NCBI GenBank assembly: GCA_018826025.1
Contig: JAHKAK010000112.1
Span: forward strand, 1 to 9,712
From: Patescibacteria group bacterium
GTDB lineage: Bacteria; Patescibacteriota; Minisyncoccia; Portnoybacterales; GWB1-42-6
Direction of reading: 5' to 3'
DNA length: 9,712 nt
The notes under the pieces are model-generated. The model ran no database searches, had not been told where the DNA came from, and was given only the letters and a program-made list of their open reading frames with translations. Both the position numbers and the translations under genes were made by a program. Within the stretch, counting starts at the first letter, position 1, and every line of letters begins with the position of its first letter. Positions 5,990 through 9,712 of the stretch are shown in pieces.

Positions 5990-6445
5990 ATGCCCGATTA
6001 CGCTTTTAACAGACAAGCCGGTTTTGAATACGAATTCCTCCAAAAATACGAGGCGGGTTTAGTTTTGATTGGACAAGAAGTTAAATCCATTCGCGACAGC
6101 CACATTTCTTTGAAAGGAGCGTATGTTGTGCTAAAAGACGAGGAAGCTTGGCTGATAAACGCCAATATCCCCGCCTGGCAACCCAAGAACACGCCGGCGG
6201 GCTATGAGGCAACACGCTCTCGCAAGCTCCTACTGCGCGAACACGAGATCCGTTCGTTAATCGGCCAATCAAAACAAACCGGATTGACTTTAGTGCCCAT
6301 TAGAGTATATAATAGCAAAGGTAAAATAAAGTTGGAATTCGCGCTGGCGCGGGGCAAAAAATCTTTTGACAAGCGAGCTATCATCGGCCGCCGCGAAGCG
6401 GATCGCCGTATCCAACGGGTCTTAAGAGGAAAAACAGAAGATTAA
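5990..6445 (+). CDS. smpB: SsrA-binding protein SmpB
   Basis: SmpB binds the tRNA-like domain of tmRNA and places it in the A site of ribosomes stalled on messages without a stop codon. The beta-barrel core is recognisable: FNRQAGFEYEFLQKYEAGLV (6-25), GQEVKSIRDSHISLKGAY (28-45), a WLINANI strand (54-60), RSRKLLLREHEIRSLIG (76-92) and GLTLVPIRVY (98-107). The basic tail GKKSFDKRAIIGRREADRRI (122-141) corresponds to the KKxYDKR...R segment that folds into the mRNA channel. The 151-residue length is normal. Its partner RNA gene ssrA starts 143 bp downstream on the same strand, a common arrangement. No Shine-Dalgarno site precedes the ATG, but the N-terminus aligns with the family. Confidence 0.96.
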   Translation: MPDYAFNRQAGFEYEFLQKYEAGLVLIGQEVKSIRDSHISLKGAYVVLKDEEAWLINANIPAWQPKNTPAGYEATRSRKLLLREHEIRSLIGQSKQTGLTLVPIRVYNSKGKIKLEFALARGKKSFDKRAIIGRREADRRIQRVLRGKTED

Positions 6446-6448
6446 ACC

Positions 6449-6580
6449 CTAAATCCAAAGCACTAAATCCTAAACAATATCAAATGACTGAAATTCAAAA
6501 TCCAAAACGGGTTTTGGGAATTCAAACATTTGGATTTCAAATTTGTTTAGAATTTAGATTTTCGGATTTTGGATTTTAGA
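6449..6580. repeat. 132-bp imperfect inverted repeat between smpB and ssrA
   Basis: The left arm (CTAAATCCAAAG..., CTAAATCCTAAACAA, ATTCAAAATCCAAAAC) and the right arm, read on the opposite strand (CTAAAATCCAAAATCC, AATTCTAAACAAATT, GAATTCCCAAAAC), match in order, with scattered mismatches and small indels. It would fold into one long AT-rich hairpin filling the whole gap between the smpB stop and the tmRNA 5' end. It looks like a non-autonomous dispersed element. It carries no gene and shows no clear tmRNA promoter. Confidence 0.7.
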
Positions 6581-6588
6581 TAGCCTGA

Positions 6589-6975
6589 GGGGGCGCAAGT
6601 TTCGACAGTTATTGCTCTTAAAATACGCAAACCGAGTGTGCTAAAATCTCGATAAACTTTCAGCAAACAAACAAATGTCAACTTTTTGACAAGCGTTAAG
6701 CAGGCGTTTTCGCCTTCTTACGCTCCGGTTTTAGCTTAATAAAATAACCTGAAACCCATCCGGCTTGCTGACTTCCGATAGGCAAATCCCGGGTGTAATT
6801 TTTTCGGAATAGATCGCTCTCTTGCCGGGGACTGCGATTGAACCATTACCGGCTAGGGCTAGCCGTGTTTTTGCCCGATTCACAGCGGCCAGTCCGAATA
6901 AATAAATCGGGATAAGTTTGTAGGAGTATTTTAAGAATCTTGGCTGGACGGGGGTTCAATCTCCCCGCCTCCACC
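6589..6975 (+). ncRNA. ssrA: Transfer-messenger RNA (tmRNA)
   Basis: tmRNA rescues stalled ribosomes by acting first as alanyl-tRNA and then as a short message for a degradation tag. The 5' end GGGGGCG (6589-6595) pairs with CGCCTCC (6966-6972), followed by A and CC, making the acceptor stem. The T-arm contains GGGGGTTCAATC near 6950-6961. Helix 2 is shown by CTTAAAATAC (6617-6626) pairing perfectly with GTATTTTAAG (6926-6935). Pseudoknot-like stems are visible, such as CGGCTA/TAGCCG near 6850-6866 and CCCGATT/AATCGGG near 6874-6911. The tag frame ends AFSPSYAPVLA before tandem TAA TAA (6737-6742), with helix 5 formed around AGGCG-TTTT-CGCCT. The resume codon is uncertain; AAC at 6680 after ATGTC is favoured, giving NFLTSVKQAFSPSYAPVLA. 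The 3' end reads ACCG, so the final A of CCA is not encoded. Confidence 0.95.
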
Positions 6976-7016
6976 GCGTAAAATAAAATTTTGCAAGGCA
7001 AAATTTTATCACGCGG
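6972..7016. repeat. Long hairpin repeat directly after tmRNA
   Basis: ATAAAATTTTGC, AAG, GCAAAATTTTAT is a perfect 12-bp inverted repeat with a 3-nt loop (about 6982-7010), enclosed by CCGCG on the left and CGCGG on the right. It overlaps or abuts the tmRNA 3' end. There is no T-run after the stem, so it is not a standard terminator, although it could help define the 3' end of the precursor. Confidence 0.7.
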
Positions 7017-7139
7017 TAGTCGCGTGGTCTCGCGTAGCGGGATTTTACGCGACACCGCACCCCGTAAAAAATTCTAAGCAAGATTTTCATGGGATAATCG
7101 CGTAGTTCGCCGTAGGCGAACTACGGCAACACCGTAAAA
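7017..7139. repeat. Hairpin repeat cluster upstream of the GIY-YIG gene
   Basis: CGTAGTTCGCC (7101-7111), GTA, GGCGAACTACG (7115-7125) is a perfect 11-bp hairpin. The strings CGTAAAA, an AAG-centred segment and ATAATCGCG/TATCACGCG occur in the same order here (from about 7063) and in the preceding element (from about 6976), which suggests two diverged copies of one unit. CGTAAAA occurs a third time right before the GIY-YIG start codon. No promoter or Shine-Dalgarno site is convincing; GATAAT at 7093-7098 lacks a good -35 partner. Confidence 0.6.
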
Positions 7140-7400
7140 ATGTATTATACATATCTATTAGAAAGCCAAAAGGATTCAGGCTGGTATCTCGGCTATACCA
7201 ATGATTTAAAAAATCGCTTTTTGGAACATTCCAAAGGAAAAGTTACTTCAACTAAAAATAGATTACCAGTAAAATTAATTTACTACGAAGCCTACATCAA
7301 TAGGATTGACGCTAAAAAAAGAGAATGCTTCCTTAAAAGCGGCTCAGGCAGAAAATTTCTTAAAAAACAATTGGCTAATTATTTAATCAATAACCAATAG
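7140..7400 (+). CDS. Single-domain GIY-YIG nuclease-like protein
   Basis: This 86-residue protein is essentially one GIY-YIG domain of the UPF0213/YhbQ-like group. The expected residues are present in order: Y3-T-Y5 (GIY equivalent), Y16-L-G18 (YIG equivalent), R26 and H30 in the following helix, and E62 in KRECFLKSGSGRKFL as the metal-binding glutamate, so catalysis is plausible. Family members are putative DNA endonucleases, and the cellular role of the stand-alone type is poorly established. The ATG has no Shine-Dalgarno site and lies 14 bp after a perfect 11-bp hairpin. The stop codon is 2 nt before the infC TTG, so it may be co-transcribed and translationally coupled with infC. Its position between ssrA and the IF3 operon, next to repeats, suggests a mobile or repeat-associated gene; that is inference. 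Confidence 0.85.
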   Translation: MYYTYLLESQKDSGWYLGYTNDLKNRFLEHSKGKVTSTKNRLPVKLIYYEAYINRIDAKKRECFLKSGSGRKFLKKQLANYLINNQ

Positions 7401-7402
7401 AC

Positions 7403-7939
7403 TTGTTTAGAAAACCATTTTTTCAACAACAGCGTCAGCCGCAAACCCGCATTAATAATTTTATTCGCGCGGCGGAAGTTCGCGTGGTGGATGAAAAAGG
7501 CGGGCAACTGGGCGTGATGAAAACCTCAGACGCCTTAGCCCTGGCCTATGAACGTAATTTGGATTTGGTGGAAATCACGGATAAGGCAATGCCGCCGGTC
7601 TGTAAAATAATTGACTTTGGCAAATTTCAGTATCAGAAAGAAAAAAAGGCCAAGGAGATGAACAAAACCCATAAAGTAGAGGTTAAAAATATCCGGCTAA
7701 GCTTTAATATCGCCAAGCACGACATTGAGATGAAAGCGGCGCAAGCGCAAAAATTTCTGGCCAAGGGCGACCGCGCCCGGATTGAAATAGTTTTGCGCGG
7801 CCGGGAAAAAGCCTTCGGCCATCTGGCTAAAGAAAAATTAGAAGAATTTAAAACTTATATCAAAATTCCCATCATTATTGACCACCCCGTAACCCGAGAC
7901 ATGCGAGGATTTTATATGTTGCTTTCTAAAGGCAAGTAA
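7403..7939 (+). CDS. infC: Translation initiation factor IF-3
   Basis: IF3 binds the 30S subunit, prevents premature 50S joining and checks the start codon and initiator tRNA. The N-domain is seen as RINNFIRAAEVRVVDEKGGQLGV (16-38) and LALAYERNLDLVEITDKAMPPVCKIIDFGKFQYQ (46-79). The C-domain follows the KKAKEMNKTHKVEVKNIRLS linker (83-102) and includes IARGD-like KGDRARIEIVLRGRE. The 178-residue length is normal. No ATG or GTG exists upstream of the conserved RIN motif. An in-frame TAA lies at 7391, so the start must be TTG at 7403 (or a rarer codon such as ATA at 7397). This fits the known habit of infC using a weak start codon that IF3 itself discriminates against. The gene begins 2 nt after the GIY-YIG stop and leads the infC-rpmI-rplT operon. 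Confidence 0.95.
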   Translation: MFRKPFFQQQRQPQTRINNFIRAAEVRVVDEKGGQLGVMKTSDALALAYERNLDLVEITDKAMPPVCKIIDFGKFQYQKEKKAKEMNKTHKVEVKNIRLSFNIAKHDIEMKAAQAQKFLAKGDRARIEIVLRGREKAFGHLAKEKLEEFKTYIKIPIIIDHPVTRDMRGFYMLLSKGK

Positions 7940-7983
7940 CTATCAGAATACAGTTTACTACCAATTACGAATGAGTATAACTC

Positions 7984-8052
7984 ACCCCGACCCTCTCTTT
8001 CATAAAAGAGAGGGGACTCCTCCTCTTTTTTAAAGAGGAGGTTGGGAGGAGT
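7984..8052. repeat. Double-hairpin repeat in the infC-rpmI gap
   Basis: There are two perfect 10-bp hairpins in tandem: CCCTCTCTTT-CATA-AAAGAGAGGG (7991-8014) and CCTCCTCTTT-TTT-AAAGAGGAGG (8019-8041), followed by TTGGGAGGAG. The right half, read on the minus strand, matches the repeat inside argS at 3681-3710. The flanks contain inverted AT-rich arms (ACCAATTACGAAT before; AATTCGTAATTCGTAG and a second TAATTCGTAG after), so the whole 7950-8110 interval may be a composite element. Neither hairpin has the expected long T-run for a plus-strand terminator. Confidence 0.7.
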
Positions 8053-8119
8053 TAAATTTATTAGTAATTGGCATACAATTCGTAATTCGTAGTATCTAGT
8101 AATTCGTAGAGAAATCATT

Positions 8120-8311
8120 ATGAGCACCAAGACTGTAAAATTCGCCACCAAAAGATTAAGAATGACCAGCAAAGGCAAGATCCTTTTCCGGCCCGGCCGC
8201 CAAAATCATTTTAACGCCAAGCAATCCGGCAACCAAAACAGACAAAAACGCGGTTTTAAAAACTTAGCGCCGGCCCAGAATAAAGTTTTCAGAGAAATAC
8301 TTTCAAGATAA
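8120..8311 (+). CDS. rpmI: 50S ribosomal protein bL35
   Basis: This is a small basic protein of the large ribosomal subunit. The 63 residues follow the family pattern: TKTVKFATKRLRMTSKGKIL (3-22) corresponds to the K-x-K-S-A-A-K-R-F-x-x-T-G-x-G-K-I signature. A basic middle with H30 and N-Q-K-R-G follows, then the terminal FKNLAPAQNKVFREILSR helix. It sits between infC and rplT as in most bacteria, but with gaps of 180 and 121 bp filled with repeats. No Shine-Dalgarno site precedes the ATG. Confidence 0.93.
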   Translation: MSTKTVKFATKRLRMTSKGKILFRPGRQNHFNAKQSGNQNRQKRGFKNLAPAQNKVFREILSR

Positions 8312-8314
8312 TAA

Positions 8315-8391
8315 CCGCGGATTCACGCTGATTTTTAACGGATTAGCGGATGCCTTCCGCTTTATCAACCTTAAATCTGCGTGATCCGTGG
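8315..8391. repeat. Inverted repeat in the rpmI-rplT gap
   Basis: CCGCGGATTCACGCTGATTT (8315-8334) is mirrored by AAATCTGCGTGATCCGTGG (8373-8391), which reads CCACGGATCACGCAGATTT on the other strand. The arms match at all but two positions and one indel, around a 38-bp centre that contains a smaller GCGGAT...TCCGC-type stem. This resembles widespread intergenic palindromes and occupies most of the gap. Confidence 0.75.
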
Positions 8392-8426
8392 ACTGACAAA
8401 CTGATAAGCTAATAAACTGACAAACT
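8392..8426. repeat. 11-bp direct repeat before rplT
   Basis: ACTGACAAACT occurs at 8392-8402 and again at 8416-8426, 24 bp apart, with GATAAGCTAATAA between. The second copy ends 6 bp before the rplT ATG, in the position where a ribosome binding site would be expected. It may be the remains of a tandem repeat or a binding site. Confidence 0.5.
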
Positions 8427-8432
8427 ACTACT

Positions 8433-8780
8433 ATGCCAAGAGTTAAGCGCGCCGTGGGCGCCAAGAAAAAAAGAAAAAAAATCTTCAAACTGGCCAAGGG
8501 CTATATGTGGGGCCGTTCCAAGCGCTACCGCACCGCCAAAGACGCGGTCAAGCACGCCTTGGTGCACGCCTACGTTGACCGGCGCTTAAAAAAGCGCAAC
8601 GCCAGAAGATTGTGGAATTTGCAAATTAACGCCGCCACGCGTGAATTGGGTATAACCTATAGCCGATTCATCGCCGGCCTCAAAAAAAATAAAATTGAGC
8701 TGGACCGCAAGGTTCTCTCGCAACTGGCGCAATCCCAACCGGAGATTTTTAAAGAAATTGTGGCAATGGCGAAAAAGTAA
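8433..8780 (+). CDS. rplT: 50S ribosomal protein bL20
   Basis: bL20 binds 23S rRNA early in large-subunit assembly and in several bacteria represses its own operon. The start MPRVKRAVGAKKKRKKIFKL (1-20) is the typical basic extended tail. AKGYMWGRSKRYRTAKDAV (21-39) and YVDRRLKKRNARRLWNLQIN (51-70) are family hallmarks, and YSRFIAGLKKNKIELDRKVL (76-95) forms the globular C-terminal domain. The 115-residue length is normal. It is the last gene of the infC-rpmI-rplT unit and is followed by an intrinsic terminator. No Shine-Dalgarno site is seen. Confidence 0.96.
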   Translation: MPRVKRAVGAKKKRKKIFKLAKGYMWGRSKRYRTAKDAVKHALVHAYVDRRLKKRNARRLWNLQINAATRELGITYSRFIAGLKKNKIELDRKVLSQLAQSQPEIFKEIVAMAKK

Positions 8781-8795
8781 AATTTCCAAAACTAA

Positions 8796-8818
8796 AAGAA
8801 GTCCTTCGGGGCTTTTTT
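8796..8818 (+). terminator. Intrinsic terminator after rplT
   Basis: AAGTCC (8799-8804), the stable tetraloop TTCG, and GGGCTT (8809-8814) form a 6-bp stem with one G-T pair. The stem runs into a T-run (CTTTTTT) that can extend the pairing with the upstream AAAAG. It lies 18 bp after the rplT stop codon and ends the operon. Confidence 0.85.
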
Positions 8819-8830
8819 GATACTTTCTTT

Positions 8831-8898
8831 CGTCATTCTGAACCCCGCAACAGCGGGGTGAAGAATCTAAAAGATCCTTCGCTTTGCTCAGGATGACG
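8831..8898. repeat. CGTCATTCTGA...TCAGGATGACG palindromic repeat
   Basis: The termini CGTCATTCTGA and TCAGGATGACG are inverted repeats matching at 10 of 11 positions. Inside is a perfect 7-bp hairpin ACCCCGC-AACA-GCGGGGT (8842-8859) and the string AAGATCCTTCGCTTTGCTCA. The design (terminal TGTCAT/CGTCAT-type ends plus an internal GC-rich hairpin) parallels the repeat at 4984-5055, but the sequence is different. It lies between two terminators, in DNA that is probably not needed for expression. Confidence 0.7.
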
Positions 8899-8934
8899 TT
8901 ATAGAGTCTGCGATGCCAAAATATCGTCAAATAT

Positions 8935-8976
8935 AAAACGGCTTCGGGGTTTATCCCTAGGCCGTTTTTGTTTTTT
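8935..8976. terminator. Bidirectional intrinsic terminator between convergent genes
   Basis: AAAACGGC (8935-8942) pairs perfectly with GCCGTTTT (8961-8968), with an inner GGG/CCC pairing in the 18-nt loop. On the plus strand TTGTTTTTT follows. On the minus strand the stem ends in TTTTATATTT. It lies 20 bp beyond the stop codon of the minus-strand gene at 8989-9570 and can stop transcription from both sides. Confidence 0.8.
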
Positions 8977-8988
8977 CATTATTATGCA

Positions 8989-9570
8989 TTATTCGCCGTA
9001 GAACTTTTTGAACACCGGAGGCAAATATTTGGCAACCTGCTTATTTTTCATCAGCATCTTACTTGCCTCTTTCTTTATCCGGTCAAAACCTGCCTCCGCG
9101 ACAAATTGATTGAGAGCATCGAATAATTTCTGCGACTCTTTTCGCGGCCCCCAGAAAACAACCAACTTCACCAGGCCGATGACAATATCGTTGTCGTCAA
9201 AAAGGTTTATGTCAACCAGATCTCCCCGCATAACGACTATTTTGCCATCGATAACAAAAACCAAATACAGAAATCCTCCTACGCCCGACCGAAAAGGCAT
9301 CTCTGTTAGATCGGTAATGCCATACGGCATTTTTTTATCCTTGAGCCCCGTTTTCACTTTATCGATGAATATTCCGACTGTTGCCGCGAGCAACGGCACA
9401 TCCGCTACTAGAAACGATCTGTCTTCGGACAGTTCCGACAATTCAGAAAATGGCGCAGGAAACATTTCTCTTAAGTGCTCCGAGCTGAAATGTTGCTGAT
9501 AACGGCTAGTCTTTTCTTTTTTGCTTACAATACCAAATCTTTGCACAAAATTCTTCTCGCCTGTTTTCAT
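8989..9570 (-). CDS. Unknown 193-residue protein
   Basis: I do not recognise this protein. The N-terminal 55 residues are charged and rich in Ser and Glu (SELSELSEDRSF). A mixed hydrophobic middle follows, with LVADVPLLAATVGIFI (54-69) and FLYLVFVIDGKIVVMRGDLVDINLFDDNDIVIGLVKLVVFW (about 98-138). That pattern looks more like alternating beta strands than a membrane helix. The Lys-rich C-terminus ends KYLPPVFKKFYGE. The strand-rich middle followed by a helical tail suggests one soluble globular domain. The start is supported by AGGAGG (9580-9575) 4 nt before ATG, and one or two promoters lie upstream. It has the same length as the protein at 5160-5741, but I see no sequence similarity between them. 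Confidence 0.8.
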   Translation of the reverse strand: MKTGEKNFVQRFGIVSKKEKTSRYQQHFSSEHLREMFPAPFSELSELSEDRSFLVADVPLLAATVGIFIDKVKTGLKDKKMPYGITDLTEMPFRSGVGGFLYLVFVIDGKIVVMRGDLVDINLFDDNDIVIGLVKLVVFWGPRKESQKLFDALNQFVAEAGFDRIKKEASKMLMKNKQVAKYLPPVFKKFYGE

Positions 9571-9574
9571 AACG

Positions 9575-9580
9575 CCTCCT
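9575..9580 (-). promoter_or_regulatory. Consensus Shine-Dalgarno site for the 8989-9570 gene
   Basis: On the minus strand AAAAAGGAGG is followed by CGTT and ATG. It fixes the start at 9570 and is the second of only two strong ribosome binding sites in the window. Confidence 0.85.
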
Positions 9581-9598
9581 TTTTCAATTGGTAAGAAC

Positions 9599-9627
9599 TC
9601 TATAAAAGTCTAAGCTCCCTTTATCAA
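9599..9627 (-). promoter_or_regulatory. Proximal candidate promoter of the 8989-9570 gene
   Basis: On the minus strand TTGATA (9627-9622), 17 bp, TATAGA (9604-9599). The -35 matches at 5 of 6 positions and the -10 at 4 of 6. It would give a leader of only about 25 nt that includes the Shine-Dalgarno site. Confidence 0.45.
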
Positions 9628-9659
9628 TGCGCTACTTTAAACTAAGTCTCTTAGTCCTA

Positions 9660-9688
9660 AAAATAGCGTATAGCCCCATACTTGTCAA
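9660..9688 (-). promoter_or_regulatory. Distal candidate promoter of the 8989-9570 gene
   Basis: On the minus strand TTGACA (9688-9683) is a perfect -35 element and, after 17 bp, TATTTT (9665-9660) is a 4/6 -10 element. The same TTGACAAG/TTGACAAGG start and 17-bp spacing are seen before the other unknown gene (5811-5839). The leader would be about 80 nt. Confidence 0.55.
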
Positions 9689-9712
9689 CAAAACCCCCAA
9701 ACTATCCTGCGC

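Noticed and set aside
6664..6690. tmRNA tag starting at GCA (reading ANKQMSTF)
   Set aside because: This frame stops at TGA after eight residues and lacks a hydrophobic alanine-rich end. The other frame ends APVLA at tandem TAA codons inside helix 5.
6972..7016. Intrinsic terminator for ssrA
   Set aside because: The stem is long and perfect but AT-rich at the top and is not followed by a T-run on the plus strand, so I list it as a repeat.
1..9712. CRISPR array or recoded UGA genetic code
   Set aside because: No regularly spaced direct repeats are seen, and the conserved genes have no in-frame TGA and end in TAA or TAG, so there is no sign of UGA recoding in the evidence available.

Overview
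This window is a compact stretch of bacterial chromosome carrying translation genes. Many short palindromic repeats sit between the genes, and some sit inside them. The organism looks like a member of the Patescibacteria (candidate phyla radiation), probably close to Parcubacteria. That is inferred from four things: an eukaryote/archaea-like type-2 isoleucyl-tRNA synthetase with a PGxHH signature, an arginyl-tRNA synthetase whose HIGH motif reads TLGN, the absence of Shine-Dalgarno sites before the housekeeping genes, and the density of intergenic palindromes. No rRNA gene or other direct taxonomic marker is present.

Left part (1-5110, minus strand): transcription runs argS then ileS. The two genes are separated by 484 bp that hold no gene but several unrelated palindromes, including a perfect 32-bp one. 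A copy of one repeat family (ends reading TGTCATTCCCG and CGGGAATCCAG) lies only 7-11 bp upstream of each synthetase start codon. Another repeat has gone in frame into the argS coding sequence, and an AT-rich tandem repeat into ileS.

Middle (5110-7139): a 193-residue unknown protein is encoded on the minus strand with its own textbook promoter, Shine-Dalgarno site and terminator. Diverging from it are smpB and, after a 132-bp imperfect palindrome, the tmRNA gene ssrA. SmpB and tmRNA together form the trans-translation ribosome-rescue system. Downstream of ssrA are 160 bp of hairpin-rich repeat.

Right part (7140-8820, plus strand): a single-domain GIY-YIG nuclease-like gene is followed 2 nt later by infC, which has a TTG start, then rpmI and rplT. 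This is the conserved IF3-bL35-bL20 operon, but its internal gaps are filled with repeats. A UUCG-loop terminator follows rplT. A second repeat and a bidirectional terminator separate it from another 193-residue unknown protein on the minus strand (8989-9570).

The points most worth following are: (i) the GIY-YIG gene lying directly against a palindromic repeat cluster, which may be a repeat/nuclease pair; (ii) the two orphan 193-residue genes, which alone in the window have consensus promoters and strong Shine-Dalgarno sites; and (iii) repeats inserted in frame into essential tRNA-synthetase genes.
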